A DNA stretch of 64,000 bases from Anaerolinea sp. (GCA_013822395.1 PNKK01000006.1:1-64000); one strand, 5' to 3'. Positions 18,903 through 28,333 are shown, counted from the stretch's first letter. Program-made: numbers and translations. Notes: generated from the sequence alone by a model not told the origin.

Positions 18903-19931
18903 ATGACGATTTCCGGGTCCATTGTGGAGACACGACGGCTGAAGACCTGGACGCGCCAGGCCGGACTGCCCGGCTCGCCGGCCGTGATCCTCGTTCACGG
19001 CAACGTGTCGTCGGGGGTGTTCTTCGAGCCGTTGATGGAGGGCCTCGCCGCCGACCACCACGTCGTCGCGCCCGACTTCCGGGGCTACGGCGGGTCGGAG
19101 CGGAAGACCATCGACGCGAGACGCGGCGTGCGCGACTTCTCCGACGACCTGGCCGCCCTCATCGACACGCTGGGGCTCCGGCTGCCGCTCCATCTCGTGG
19201 GCTGGTCCGCGGGCGCGGGCGTGGTCATGCAGTACGCGATCGACCACCCCGAGAACGTCGCCGGGATCGTCCTCGAGTCGGCCATGTCACCGTACGGCTT
19301 CGGCGGAACGCACGGGACCGACGGGACGCCGAACTGGCCCGACCATGCCGGCTCCGGAGGCGGGACCGTGAACCCGGACTTCCTCCGCCTCCTCGGTGAG
19401 GGGAATCGAGGCACGGCCAGCCCGGCCAGCCCGCTCGCCACGCTGCGCGCCTTCTACACGCGACCGGAGTTCCGGCTCGATCCCGCCTTCGAGGAGCGCT
19501 GCCTGACCGGGATGCTCGACACGAAGACCGGCGACGACGTCTACCCGGGCGACATGACAGCGTCGGAGCATTGGCCCGGCGTCGCTCCCGGGATGACCGG
19601 GATGAACAACGCGATCTCGCCACGCCATCTCGACCTGTCGGCGTTCGGCGCGCTCAGGCCGGCCCCGCGGGTCCTCTGGATCCGTGGCGACTCGGACCAG
19701 ATCGTGTCCGACACATCGATGTTCGATTTCGGCTATCTGGGCAAGCTGGGGGCCCTGCCGGGCTGGCCGGGCGACGAGATCTTCCCGCCCCAGCCGATGG
19801 TCTCCCAGCTCCGGGCCATCCTCGAGCGGGGCGGCACCTACCGGGAGGTGGTCTACGAGGCGTGCGGCCACAGTCCTCACCTCGAGCAGGCTGATCGCTT
19901 CCTGACCGACGTGCGCGAGTTCGTGCGCTGA
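18903..19931 (+). CDS. Alpha/beta hydrolase
   Basis: ILVHGNVSSGVFF, LVGWSAGAGVVMQ elbow, RGDSDQIVSD, CGHSPHLEQ. Confidence 0.9.
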   Translation: MTISGSIVETRRLKTWTRQAGLPGSPAVILVHGNVSSGVFFEPLMEGLAADHHVVAPDFRGYGGSERKTIDARRGVRDFSDDLAALIDTLGLRLPLHLVGWSAGAGVVMQYAIDHPENVAGIVLESAMSPYGFGGTHGTDGTPNWPDHAGSGGGTVNPDFLRLLGEGNRGTASPASPLATLRAFYTRPEFRLDPAFEERCLTGMLDTKTGDDVYPGDMTASEHWPGVAPGMTGMNNAISPRHLDLSAFGALRPAPRVLWIRGDSDQIVSDTSMFDFGYLGKLGALPGWPGDEIFPPQPMVSQLRAILERGGTYREVVYEACGHSPHLEQADRFLTDVREFVR

Positions 19932-20005
19932 GATCAGGGCGCCGTTTACGGAGGTGAGGGTCGGTGTCGAGGTCGGGCGCCGCCAACGGAGGGAGAGGAG
20001 ACGGC

Positions 20006-20755
20006 ATGAACCTTCGATTGAACGGCCGGGTGGCCCTGGTCACCGGCAGTGGCAGGGGAATCGGTGCGGCGATTGCCCGGCGGCTCGCGGCGGAGGGCGC
20101 CGCCGTGGCCGTGGTCGATCTCGACCGCGACGACGCGGTACGAACGGCTGCCGACCTGCCGGGCTCCCGGGGGTACGGTGCCGACGTCGCCGACCTCGAC
20201 CAGCTCCGCTCGGTCGTCGACCGCGTTCACGAGGAGTTCGGGAGGTTCGACATCCTCGTCAACAACGCCGGGATCACCAGAGACAGGACACTCCGGAAGA
20301 TGGAGGCGGCGGAGTGGGACGAAGTGATCCGTATCAACCTGACTGGCGTCTGGAACGGCTGCAAGGCTGCCCAGCCGCATCTCCTCGAGGCCGGCCCGAC
20401 CGGACGGATCATCAGTCTGTCGAGCACCTCCTACCTGGGCAATTTCGGCCAGGTCAACTACGCGGCCTCGAAGGCTGGCGTCGTCGGACTGACTCGCACG
20501 CTGGCGCTCGAGATGGCCCGAGCCGGGGTGACGGTGAACGCCATCGCGCCCGGTTTCATCGACACGGCCATGACCCGCGCGATGCCAGCCGAGGTCTTCA
20601 ACCGGGTGGTTGCCAGCGTGCCCCTCGGTCGTCCGGGCCAGCCGGAGGATGTCGCCGCCGCGGCCGCGTTCCTGGCCTCGGACGACGCCGCGTACGTGAC
20701 GGGACAGGTGGTGTTCGTCTGCGGCGGCTACAGCGTCGGGGCGGGCCATCCCTGA
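20006..20755 (+). CDS. Short-chain dehydrogenase/reductase, FabG-like
   Basis: VTGSGRGIGAAIA, VNNAGITRD, YAASKAGV, IAPGFIDTAMT motifs. Confidence 0.95.
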   Translation: MNLRLNGRVALVTGSGRGIGAAIARRLAAEGAAVAVVDLDRDDAVRTAADLPGSRGYGADVADLDQLRSVVDRVHEEFGRFDILVNNAGITRDRTLRKMEAAEWDEVIRINLTGVWNGCKAAQPHLLEAGPTGRIISLSSTSYLGNFGQVNYAASKAGVVGLTRTLALEMARAGVTVNAIAPGFIDTAMTRAMPAEVFNRVVASVPLGRPGQPEDVAAAAAFLASDDAAYVTGQVVFVCGGYSVGAGHP

Positions 20756-20789
20756 TACGCGGGCGTGGTGCGGAACCCTGATACGCGGG
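20750..20789. repeat. 14-bp direct repeat ccctgatacgcggg (x2)
   Basis: 20750-20763 and 20776-20789 identical; marks the edge of the recombinase/intron island. Confidence 0.85.
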
Positions 20790-20814
20790 GCGCCGTAACG
20801 CCCAGGCCCCACCC

Positions 20815-21760
20815 CTTTCGATCAGCGAGCCCGAGGCCAGCACCGTCCGGGAGGTCTATCGACGCTACGTGGAGGACTTCCTCTCGATCGGTGAACTCCC
20901 GGCGGCTCCGGCTCCAGGGTCGCCGCGTACCCCGCCAAGCCGCCCACCGCGATCGCACCCCGAGGAGTGGATCGAGATCGAGGTGCCGCCGATCGTAAGC
21001 GAGGAGCTCTTCGCCGCCGCGGTCCGCCGGCTCGCCGACAACCGGCGCTTCGCGACGCGCAACACGAAGGCCCCCTCGCTGCTCACTGGCCTCGTCTCCT
21101 GTCAGCGCTGCGGCTACGCCAAACTACCGGAGCTCGACCCGGACGAGCCTGCGGAAGCTCCACTACTACCGCTGCCTGGGCTCGGACGGCTGGCGCTACG
21201 CGGAGGGACCGGTGTGCAGCGCCCGGCCGATCCGCGCTGACGAACTCGATGCGCTCGTCTGGGACCACGTCTCCGCCCTGCTCGCCGATCCTGCCCTCAT
21301 CCGGGCGGAGCTCGAGCGCCGCCTTGCCGAGCTCCGCGGGGCCGACCGGACCGTGGCCCAGCGGGGCCGGCTCGAGCTGGAGCTGCAGCGGGTGCGCTCG
21401 GCGGCCAGCCGCCTCGTCACCGCCTTCGGGGAGGACCTGCTCTCGCTCGACGAGCTGCGGGCCCGCATGCCCGACCTGCGCTCCCGCGAGGCGAGCCTCC
21501 GCGCGCAGCTCGACGCGCTCGACGCCCAACTCCTCGACCGGGCGAGCTACCTCGCCCTCGCCGAGACCCTCGAGACTTTCCTCGCCCGGCTCCGCGAGGC
21601 CGCCGCGAACGCCTCGATCGAGGCTCGTCAGCGTATCCTCCGTCTGGTCGTGCGCGACGTCTTGGTCGGCCCGAACGAGAGCGTCATTCGTCACTCGATC
21701 CCGACCTCGCTACGGCCGGACCACGCCACAGATCATGTATTGCGTGAGAGGCGTCAGCAG
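20815..21760 (+). pseudogene. Large serine recombinase fragment (recombinase + zinc-ribbon + coiled-coil; N-terminal catalytic domain absent)
   Basis: TVREVYRRYVEDFLSIGEL, TGLVSCQRCGY, coiled coil RRLAELRGADRTVAQRGRLELELQRV...RQRILRLVVRDVLVGP spread over several frames. Confidence 0.75.
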
Positions 21761-22299
21761 CCCCTTGCTCGCCAACATCTATCTCCACCGGTATCTCCAC
21801 CGGCTCGACCGAGCCTGGCAGGCCCGCGCCAGGGAATGTTGGCGCGCTATGCCGACGATGCCGTGATCCTGTGCCGGACCCAGGGCGAGGCCGAGGCGGC
21901 CCTTGATCTCGCGTGGGAGATCCTCGCCGGTCTCGGGCTCGAGCTCCATCCGGACAAGACGCGGATCGTGGATCTCAGGGAAGGCCGGCAAGGCTTCGAC
22001 TTCCTCGGCTGCCACTTCCCATGCCCGGGCATCGGGCCGGCTGTTGGAGCGTGGCGTCCGCCGCTCCTACCTCCAGCGCTGGCCGTCGGCCCGGAGCACC
22101 TACTTCCGCACCGGCAACGCCGCCGCCAAGTTCCGCCAGATCGACCGCTACGTCGTGGACCGGCTGCGCCGCTTCCTCGTGAAGCGTCAGGGCCGGAACC
22201 TGCGACCGGGCCAGGCCCGTGGGTGGACCGAGAACTGGTTCAATAGACTCGGCCTGCACCGACTGCGCGGCACCATCCGCTATCCGGAGGCAGCGTAAC
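21740..22299 (+). pseudogene. Group II intron reverse transcriptase/maturase, 5'-truncated and frameshifted
   Basis: SSPLLANIYLHRYLHRLDRAW, LARYADDAVILCRTQGEAEAAL, GLELHPDKTRIVDLREGRQGFDFLGCHF, C-terminal RGWTENWFNRLGLHRLRGTIRYPEAA. Confidence 0.85.
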
Positions 22300-22320
22300 C
22301 ATGCGCCGAAGACCATCGGT

Positions 22321-22353
22321 GAGCCGTGGGCGGGAGAACCGCTCGCACGGTTC
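22321..22353 (+). ncRNA. Group II intron domain V
   Basis: gagccgtgggcgggagaaccgctcgcacggttc: GAGCCGU/ACGGUUC basal stem with capped upper hairpin, just 3' of RT fragment. Confidence 0.8.
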
Positions 22354-22409
22354 GAAAGGAGGATGGGGAACCGGGCCTGCTCGGCAGGCACCGCACCCCT
22401 GACCACCAA

Positions 22410-22764
22410 TGAGCGAGCGGATATCAACCAGGGTGACCTGGTCGGAACGAAGGAGGCCGCAGAGCTGTTCGGCGTGCGATCTATGCCAGATCCTGAGGCC
22501 GTCGCCGAGGTGGCCGTTGGCTGGCTTCGCCATGCGAAGTCGGACCTCGTGATGGCCAGAAAGGCCCTGGCTGATCGCGACGAGCTCGATCCATGGGTCG
22601 CCTCCCTCCATGCGCAGCAAGCGGCCGAGAAGTACGTGAAGGCGGCGCTCGTCATCCCCGAGCCGACCTGGTCGGACGCCGAGGAGGCAGTCCGGCTGGC
22701 GGAGTCGATCGAGACGGACATCCTGGCGGGCGCAAGGTCCCGTGGCGTCGCTCGACTCGAATGA
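22410..22764 (+). pseudogene. HEPN-domain (MNT-HEPN type) toxin-antitoxin remnant
   Basis: DLVGTKEAAELFGVR followed by WLRHAKSDLVMARKALAD...WVASLHAQQAAEKYVKAALV, then truncated C-terminus; no nucleotidyltransferase domain remains. Confidence 0.6.
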
Positions 22765-22870
22765 AGGAGAGCCTCGGCAACCTCGCCGGTGAGGGGATGG
22801 CGGCTTCGGCCGGTGGCGTTCCAGGAGGTCAGGTCCGTTCGCCCAACAGCGGCACCATCCTGCCCTGCTG

Positions 22871-23416
22871 ATGCAGCCGGAGCACTCGCCGGCCGCGCCC
22901 GCTCCCGACACGCCGGCGGTGCGCGCGGTCGCGGCCTCGGGCGTCCCGCATCGCGTCGTGGTCATCGAGCCGGCCCGGAGCGCCGAGGAGGCCGCCGAGC
23001 GCCAGGGGATCCCGCTCGGTGCGCTCCTCCGGACGATCGTCGTCCGGCGTGGCGACGACGACTACCTGTTCGTGCTCGTGCCGGCTGGCCGCCGGTTCGA
23101 CTGGCCGAAGCTCCGTGCCCACCTCGGCGTCACCCGCCTCTCCCTGCCGGACGCGGACGAGGCACGCGAGGTCACCGGCTACGTCCGGTACACCATCACG
23201 CCGTTCGGGTCGTCACGCGCGTGGCCGGTGATCGCCGACGTGTCGATGCTCGCGGAGCCGGTCGTGGCGATCGGCGGCGGCGCCCACGGCGTGAACCTCC
23301 ACCTCGCGCCGGCCGACCTGGTGACTGCGCTCCGCGCCGAGGTGGTGGACGTGACCCAGCCGGACGCTCAGCCGGCCGATCCGGACCGCGGGCCCCCGTT
23401 GGCGGACCAGCGCTAG
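22871..23416 (+). CDS. YbaK/EbsC-family aminoacyl-tRNA deacylase
   Basis: SAEEAAERQGIPLGALLRTIVVRRGDDDYLFVLVPAGRRFDWPKLR...GYVRYTITPFG. Confidence 0.85.
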   Translation: MQPEHSPAAPAPDTPAVRAVAASGVPHRVVVIEPARSAEEAAERQGIPLGALLRTIVVRRGDDDYLFVLVPAGRRFDWPKLRAHLGVTRLSLPDADEAREVTGYVRYTITPFGSSRAWPVIADVSMLAEPVVAIGGGAHGVNLHLAPADLVTALRAEVVDVTQPDAQPADPDRGPPLADQR

Positions 23417-24669
23417 TTCGACTCGCCCGGCCGGTCGCGCGCCGCCACCGCGGCGAGGAGCGGCTCGATGCGGGTCGTGTAGATCGCCGACCAGCCGTAT
23501 TCGACACGGACGCGACGGCCGAATCTCGACAGCGTCTCGCTCGCGAGGCGCTCGTGGATCAACCCGGCCACCGCCGCCGGGTCGGCATCGGGGGAAAAGT
23601 AGGTTGCGTCGTCACAGGCCAGCTCGCGCAGGGTCGGGATGTCGGCGCAGAACACGGGCAGCCGGCAGGCGGCCGCCTCGAGGACGGGCAGCCCGAACCC
23701 CTCGTCGCGACTCGGGAGCAGGAGCGCGTCGGCGACGCGGTAGAGGTCGCTGACGACTCGGCCCGAGGTCTGCCGCCCGCGATCGACGGCGAGAAGATGG
23801 ACCGCGGCGGCAACACCGGCCTCGTCGGCGAGCGCCCGGAGCCGGGCGACCCCCGCCCCTGATCCGGAGGCGTGCGGGTCCGGCGGTCCGGTCACGATGA
23901 GTCGGGCATCGCCGCCAGATCGCCGCAGCTCGGCCACGACCCCGATCGCCAGCTCGAGGTTCTTGCGCGGCGTGATCCGCACCGGGACCAGCAGGACGGG
24001 TCCGGACCCGGGCAGGCCGAGTTCCTCCAGAAGCCGCTTCGTGGCCGGATGGATGTCGAGGAGCCGATCGAGCTCGATCCCGTTGGGCACCACTCGCACG
24101 GACTTGGCGGTCAGGCCGGTCAGGCCGGCCAGCTCGGCTCGCCGCGCCTCCGACACGGTGACGTACGTCGTCCGAGGCCAGGCGGTACGAAGCAGGTCCC
24201 ACGGATGCCCGGGATGGAGCTCGCCGGCATGCCGCGTGGACGTCCCGGCCAGGTCGTGCTGCCAGGCGATGAATGCCGGGCTGCGTGATTCCCCGACCAG
24301 CTCTCGGAGCGCAGCCGTGAGCGGCAGGTTGAAGTGGAGACCGCAGACGTTGTGGGCGACGAGGATGTCGAGGCCGGCGACCGCCGGCCGCAGGTCCGCG
24401 GCGAGGTCCGCGACGAGCACCTCGAACGCCGCCGGCACGTGCCCCTCGTCGAGTGCCGCTCGGACGGCACGGATCGCCGGGTGCCGGGCATCCGCCAACG
24501 GGATCCGGACGACCTCGATCCCGGGAGTCGGCCGACCCCCGCGGCCGGTGATGATTCGCACACGGTGCCCGGCGTCGGCGAGGAGGCGGGCATGCTGGCC
24601 GAGCACCACCTCCACCCCGCCGACGACTGGCGGGGCCGTGTAATGGAGCAGACCGACGCGCAGCCCCAC
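23413..24669 (-). CDS. Glycosyltransferase family 4
   Basis: LLVPVRITPRKNLELAI, ADALLLPSRDEGFGLPVLEAAACRLPVFCADIPTLREL. Confidence 0.9.
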   Translation of the reverse strand: MGLRVGLLHYTAPPVVGGVEVVLGQHARLLADAGHRVRIITGRGGRPTPGIEVVRIPLADARHPAIRAVRAALDEGHVPAAFEVLVADLAADLRPAVAGLDILVAHNVCGLHFNLPLTAALRELVGESRSPAFIAWQHDLAGTSTRHAGELHPGHPWDLLRTAWPRTTYVTVSEARRAELAGLTGLTAKSVRVVPNGIELDRLLDIHPATKRLLEELGLPGSGPVLLVPVRITPRKNLELAIGVVAELRRSGGDARLIVTGPPDPHASGSGAGVARLRALADEAGVAAAVHLLAVDRGRQTSGRVVSDLYRVADALLLPSRDEGFGLPVLEAAACRLPVFCADIPTLRELACDDATYFSPDADPAAVAGLIHERLASETLSRFGRRVRVEYGWSAIYTTRIEPLLAAVAARDRPGESN

Positions 24670-24682
24670 GGCGCCCCGGGCC

Positions 24683-26092
24683 TCAGACCGTCTCGCCGAA
24701 GCAGTCGGCCAGCAGGTCCTCGAGGTGACGCTCGAGGATCGTGAACGAGAAGTGCCGCGCCCCGAGGTCGTAGTTCCGGGCGGTCCAGTCGGCGGCCATC
24801 GACGGGTCGTCGAGCAGGTGGCGGGCGAGCGCCAGGGTCGCGTCGCTGATGAAGCCGTCGAACCAGACGACCCGGAAGCCGCGGGGCCGGATGTCGACCT
24901 CGTAGGTGGAGTAGTTGTTCACCAGGAGCGGACGGCGGTAGTAGACGGCCTCGATGAACGCGTTCCCGAAGCCCTCGAAGGCGGACGGGTAGGTCACGAA
25001 GTCGGCCGCCGGGTAGACGTCGGCCAGGGTGTAGATCCGGCGTCCGTCGGCCGTCTGGCCTCGCCGATCCGCGACCACCTCCGACTCGAACCGGACGTCG
25101 ACGCCGAGCAGGGTCGCGAACTCGCGGACCCTCGTCTCGTACTCGGGTCCCTCGTCGCCTGCCGCGTGCGAGATCACCAGTCGCGCCGGGCGCCCGAGCC
25201 GGCGCGTGAACTCGATGGCGTGCTCGATGCCCTTGCGCTGGATGACCCGGGTGGGTTGGAGGAGGAACAGCTCCCCGGGCGCCACGCCGAGGTCCGCCCG
25301 GACCACGGCCGGGTCCACCTCCGGCGGCCCGGGCGGCCGCTCGAATTCCATCACGTTGGGGATCACCCGTGCCGTCAGGCCGTGGCGGGACGCGAGCTGG
25401 GTTGCCTGCACGGAATTGATCACCACGTGCCGGATCGAGGAGTGGCTGGGCGGGAACGCTGCCGCCAGGACGTCTGGGACGCAGTTGACGAGGAATCGCT
25501 GGCGCTCCCAGTGGAAGTCGTGGTGGTGTGCGATCGTGGGGATTCCGGTCTCGGCGATGAGCTCGGCGATCGCCAGGCCGAGCGGCAGGTTCAGCGGGAT
25601 CGCACTGGCGTTCTCGACGATCAGCAGCTCCACGTCGAACTGGGCCACGAAGGCGTGCAGCTCGGCCTTGAGGGCCTCGCGCAGCTCGTGGATCCGGCGC
25701 GTCAGCGCCGGCGGGCGGGTGTAGATCGAGAGCGGCGCTCGGGGCGCGCGCCCGGCGGCGGGGGCAGGCCTGCCGTCCCCGTTGTCCGTGCTCCACTCGC
25801 CGGCATACGCCCGCCGGTTGATGGCATCGATCTCCGGGTGGCGATAGAACGCCTCGGGCACCACCCGGCTGCGTTCTGCCGGCCGATCGCTGACGCCAGC
25901 GAAGTAGTAGCAGGTGTGCCCGAGTCGCTCCAGGACGGCGGCCCATTTCGCCGTTTCCAGCGAGACGCCGTCCGTGCCGGCGAAGCGCGTCGACACGAAC
26001 CCGATGCGCCGGGGTGTCGGCGGGGCGGGCAACCTGGGCCGCGGGCGAGGCCGCAACCTGGGCCGCGGGCGATCGGGGTCGGGCATCGTCAC
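24683..26092 (-). CDS. Glycosyltransferase (GT4-like)
   Basis: LLQPTRVIQRKGIEHAIEFTRRL, ADFVTYPSAFEGFGNAFIEAVYYRRPLLVNNYSTYEVDI. Confidence 0.9.
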   Translation of the reverse strand: MTMPDPDRPRPRLRPRPRPRLPAPPTPRRIGFVSTRFAGTDGVSLETAKWAAVLERLGHTCYYFAGVSDRPAERSRVVPEAFYRHPEIDAINRRAYAGEWSTDNGDGRPAPAAGRAPRAPLSIYTRPPALTRRIHELREALKAELHAFVAQFDVELLIVENASAIPLNLPLGLAIAELIAETGIPTIAHHHDFHWERQRFLVNCVPDVLAAAFPPSHSSIRHVVINSVQATQLASRHGLTARVIPNVMEFERPPGPPEVDPAVVRADLGVAPGELFLLQPTRVIQRKGIEHAIEFTRRLGRPARLVISHAAGDEGPEYETRVREFATLLGVDVRFESEVVADRRGQTADGRRIYTLADVYPAADFVTYPSAFEGFGNAFIEAVYYRRPLLVNNYSTYEVDIRPRGFRVVWFDGFISDATLALARHLLDDPSMAADWTARNYDLGARHFSFTILERHLEDLLADCFGETV

Positions 26093-26184
26093 CTCGTCCT
26101 TCGTCTGCGGGTACGGTCCCGCGTCGCGGGAGTTCCGTCAACCGCACGTCTCGGGCGCGCTTCGACCAGGGCATCCCCCTCGGC

Positions 26185-26404
26185 TGGTCCACGGATCGAC
26201 CAAGCGACGAACATCACGCTGGTCGAGGCCTCGTCCTTCGTCGAATGGTGCATGGATCGACCATGAAGCGGCGGAAGTGCCGCCTGCGGTCCCCCCGGCC
26301 AGCGCTCCGTCGTCGGGTGGTCGATGGATCGACCAGGAACCGGCTGAAGTGCCGCGTTCGGGTTCCTCGGACGGGCTCCTTCGTCGAATGGTCGAGGACC
26401 ACCA
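26185..26404. repeat. Diverged tandem palindromic repeats, period about 72 bp (4 units)
   Basis: Palindrome cores tggtccacggatcgacca 26185, tggtgcatggatcgacca 26246, tggtcgatggatcgacca 26318, tggtcgaggaccacca 26389. Confidence 0.8.
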
Positions 26405-26460
26405 AGAAGCGGCGGAGGCGTCGCGTTCGGGCGGCACGCCCGGCCGTGAATCGGCACCCC

Positions 26461-26571
26461 ACGGCAGCCGATGACTCCGGGTCAACGTCGGGGCACCCTG
26501 GCTGCCGACCGTCACTCGGCGCACGGCGCTCCGACGGCAGCCGATGACTCCGGGTCAACGTCGGGGCACCC
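26461..26571. repeat. 38-bp perfect direct repeat pair
   Basis: acggcagccgatgactccgggtcaacgtcggggcaccc at 26461-26498 and 26534-26571. Confidence 0.95.
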
Positions 26572-26757
26572 CACCGACCCGATCGGGCCGGCCAGGGACC
26601 GTCCGGCCGCCCGTGGATGTCCGCCGGTCATGAACGTCCGCCGGCCGCGGCCCAGCGTCCTCGTTGACGGCCTCGGACGGCGAAACGTGCGTCCGAGTCA
26701 TCAACTTGGAGATTTGCCCCGGATACCGCTGCCGGATCGTGCCTGCGCCGGTGGCCT

Positions 26758-28332
26758 CTAGGCCACCGGCATCGAGCGGCGCAGGAAGTCGGCAAGGGCA
26801 GCCGATTGGCGGATCCGTGACGGCTCGTGGACGTACATCATGTGGCCCGCCTCGTAGTGGGCAAGCTCTACGTTGGCGCGAAGCTCGCCGGGAATCGGCA
26901 GGTGCGCGGCGACGTGCTCGGCCGCGAAGTGGGGCGTGGCCCCGTCGTAATAGCCGCACGCGATGTGCACCTTCAGGTGCGGATTCGCGCGCATCGCGGC
27001 ACCGAGCTGCCCCACGACGGAGACCGACCGTCCCTCGAATTCCCTGTACGACCAGGCCTCGTTGACCGGGCCGGCCAAGATCTCGTACGGCAGGTCGTTC
27101 TCGTAGCCGAGCTCGGTCCGGACGTACTGGTTCAGAGCGGCCGAGTACGGGCCCGCGATGTGCGAATAGGACGGATCGGCTGAGAAGAGCTCCCGTCCGC
27201 CGTCGGGTTCCGACCCCGTGAAGCGAGCGTCCAGGCGGCCCACGGACAGGCCGCGGTCACGCAGGAGCTCCGTGAAGAACCGCACGTGCTCGACCCGGAG
27301 GTCCACCCGGTCGATGTACTCGCGGCGGAGGCCGGTCAGGCGGGCGACCTTCGCGACCGCGGCCCGGCGTTCGGCGGGCGAGAGCCGGTGCCCGCGCGCG
27401 AGGACCCGCGGGTAGTCGCCGGCCGCGTAGGCCTCGGCTTCGTGCAGGACCTCGCCGAGCGTTCGGCCCGGATGCTTCCCGTGGTAATGCGCGACCGCCG
27501 CGTAGGTCGGCAGATAGAGCGCGTACGGGACGTCGTTGCCCTCATTGAACATGATCGTACCCAGGTCCAGGACGGACGAGATGAGGGCGATCCCGTTGAG
27601 GTACATCCCGTAGCGTTCCTGGAGGTGGCTCGCCAGCCCGGCGGCCCGGAGCGTCCCGTACGACTCGCCGGCCAGGAGCTTCGGTGACATCCAGCGGCCG
27701 TTCCGCGACGTCCACAGTCGGATCACCTCGGCGACCGATTCGATGTCGCGGGTGAACCCGTGGAAGTCCGCCGGCTTGACGCCGTCGACCGCGCGCGAAT
27801 AGCCCGTCGCAACCGGATCGATGAAGACGAGGTCCGAGTGGATCAGGAGGCTCTCCGCGTTGTCGACGAGGTCGTACGGCGGCGGGACCGGAACCCCAAC
27901 ATCGCCTGACACCACCCGTCGCGGTCCAAGGAGGCCCAGGTGCAGCCAGACGCTGGACGAACCGGGTCCGCCGTTGAAGGCAAACGTCACCGGCCGCTTG
28001 CGAGCGTCGGCGCCGTCGAGCGTGTAGGCCGTGACGAAGACGGTCGCCTTCGGCTTGAATCCGGCTGCCTTGCCGTCCTCGAGGAGCTCCTCGCGGAGGA
28101 CGATCCGGCCCGTCCACGAGGTGTAGGCAAGCTGCTTCCGGCCGACGGTCAGGGTGTGCTTCCGCTCGACGAGATCGTCGGTGGGATCGACCGGCTTCGA
28201 CGTCTCGGACTTCTCCGGGGATGCCGCGCCGGCATTGCCGCCGGACGGGGCGTGGGCCTTCTCGCCGGACGGGGCGTGGGCCTTCTCGCCGGACGGGGCG
28301 GAGCCGGTCGCGTCGTGCGTCCCGTCGGCCAC
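26758..28332 (-). CDS. S10-family serine carboxypeptidase-like protein
   Basis: FNGGPGSSSVWLHLG, AGESYGTLRAAG, HYEAGHMMYVHEP; GTG start. Confidence 0.95.
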   Translation of the reverse strand: MADGTHDATGSAPSGEKAHAPSGEKAHAPSGGNAGAASPEKSETSKPVDPTDDLVERKHTLTVGRKQLAYTSWTGRIVLREELLEDGKAAGFKPKATVFVTAYTLDGADARKRPVTFAFNGGPGSSSVWLHLGLLGPRRVVSGDVGVPVPPPYDLVDNAESLLIHSDLVFIDPVATGYSRAVDGVKPADFHGFTRDIESVAEVIRLWTSRNGRWMSPKLLAGESYGTLRAAGLASHLQERYGMYLNGIALISSVLDLGTIMFNEGNDVPYALYLPTYAAVAHYHGKHPGRTLGEVLHEAEAYAAGDYPRVLARGHRLSPAERRAAVAKVARLTGLRREYIDRVDLRVEHVRFFTELLRDRGLSVGRLDARFTGSEPDGGRELFSADPSYSHIAGPYSAALNQYVRTELGYENDLPYEILAGPVNEAWSYREFEGRSVSVVGQLGAAMRANPHLKVHIACGYYDGATPHFAAEHVAAHLPIPGELRANVELAHYEAGHMMYVHEPSRIRQSAALADFLRRSMPVA

Positions 28333-28333
28333 G

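Noticed and set aside
14984-20755. Direct assignment as an OleABCD beta-lactone/olefin pathway
   Set aside because: Superfamily composition is similar, but the SDR is classical FabG-like, the ligase looks like a normal acyl-CoA synthetase and the KASIII-like motifs differ; kept only as an analogy.
24120-26192. 690-aa minus-strand ORF across the two glycosyltransferases
   Set aside because: Different frame from both supported GT genes; Arg/Pro-rich composition without family motifs.
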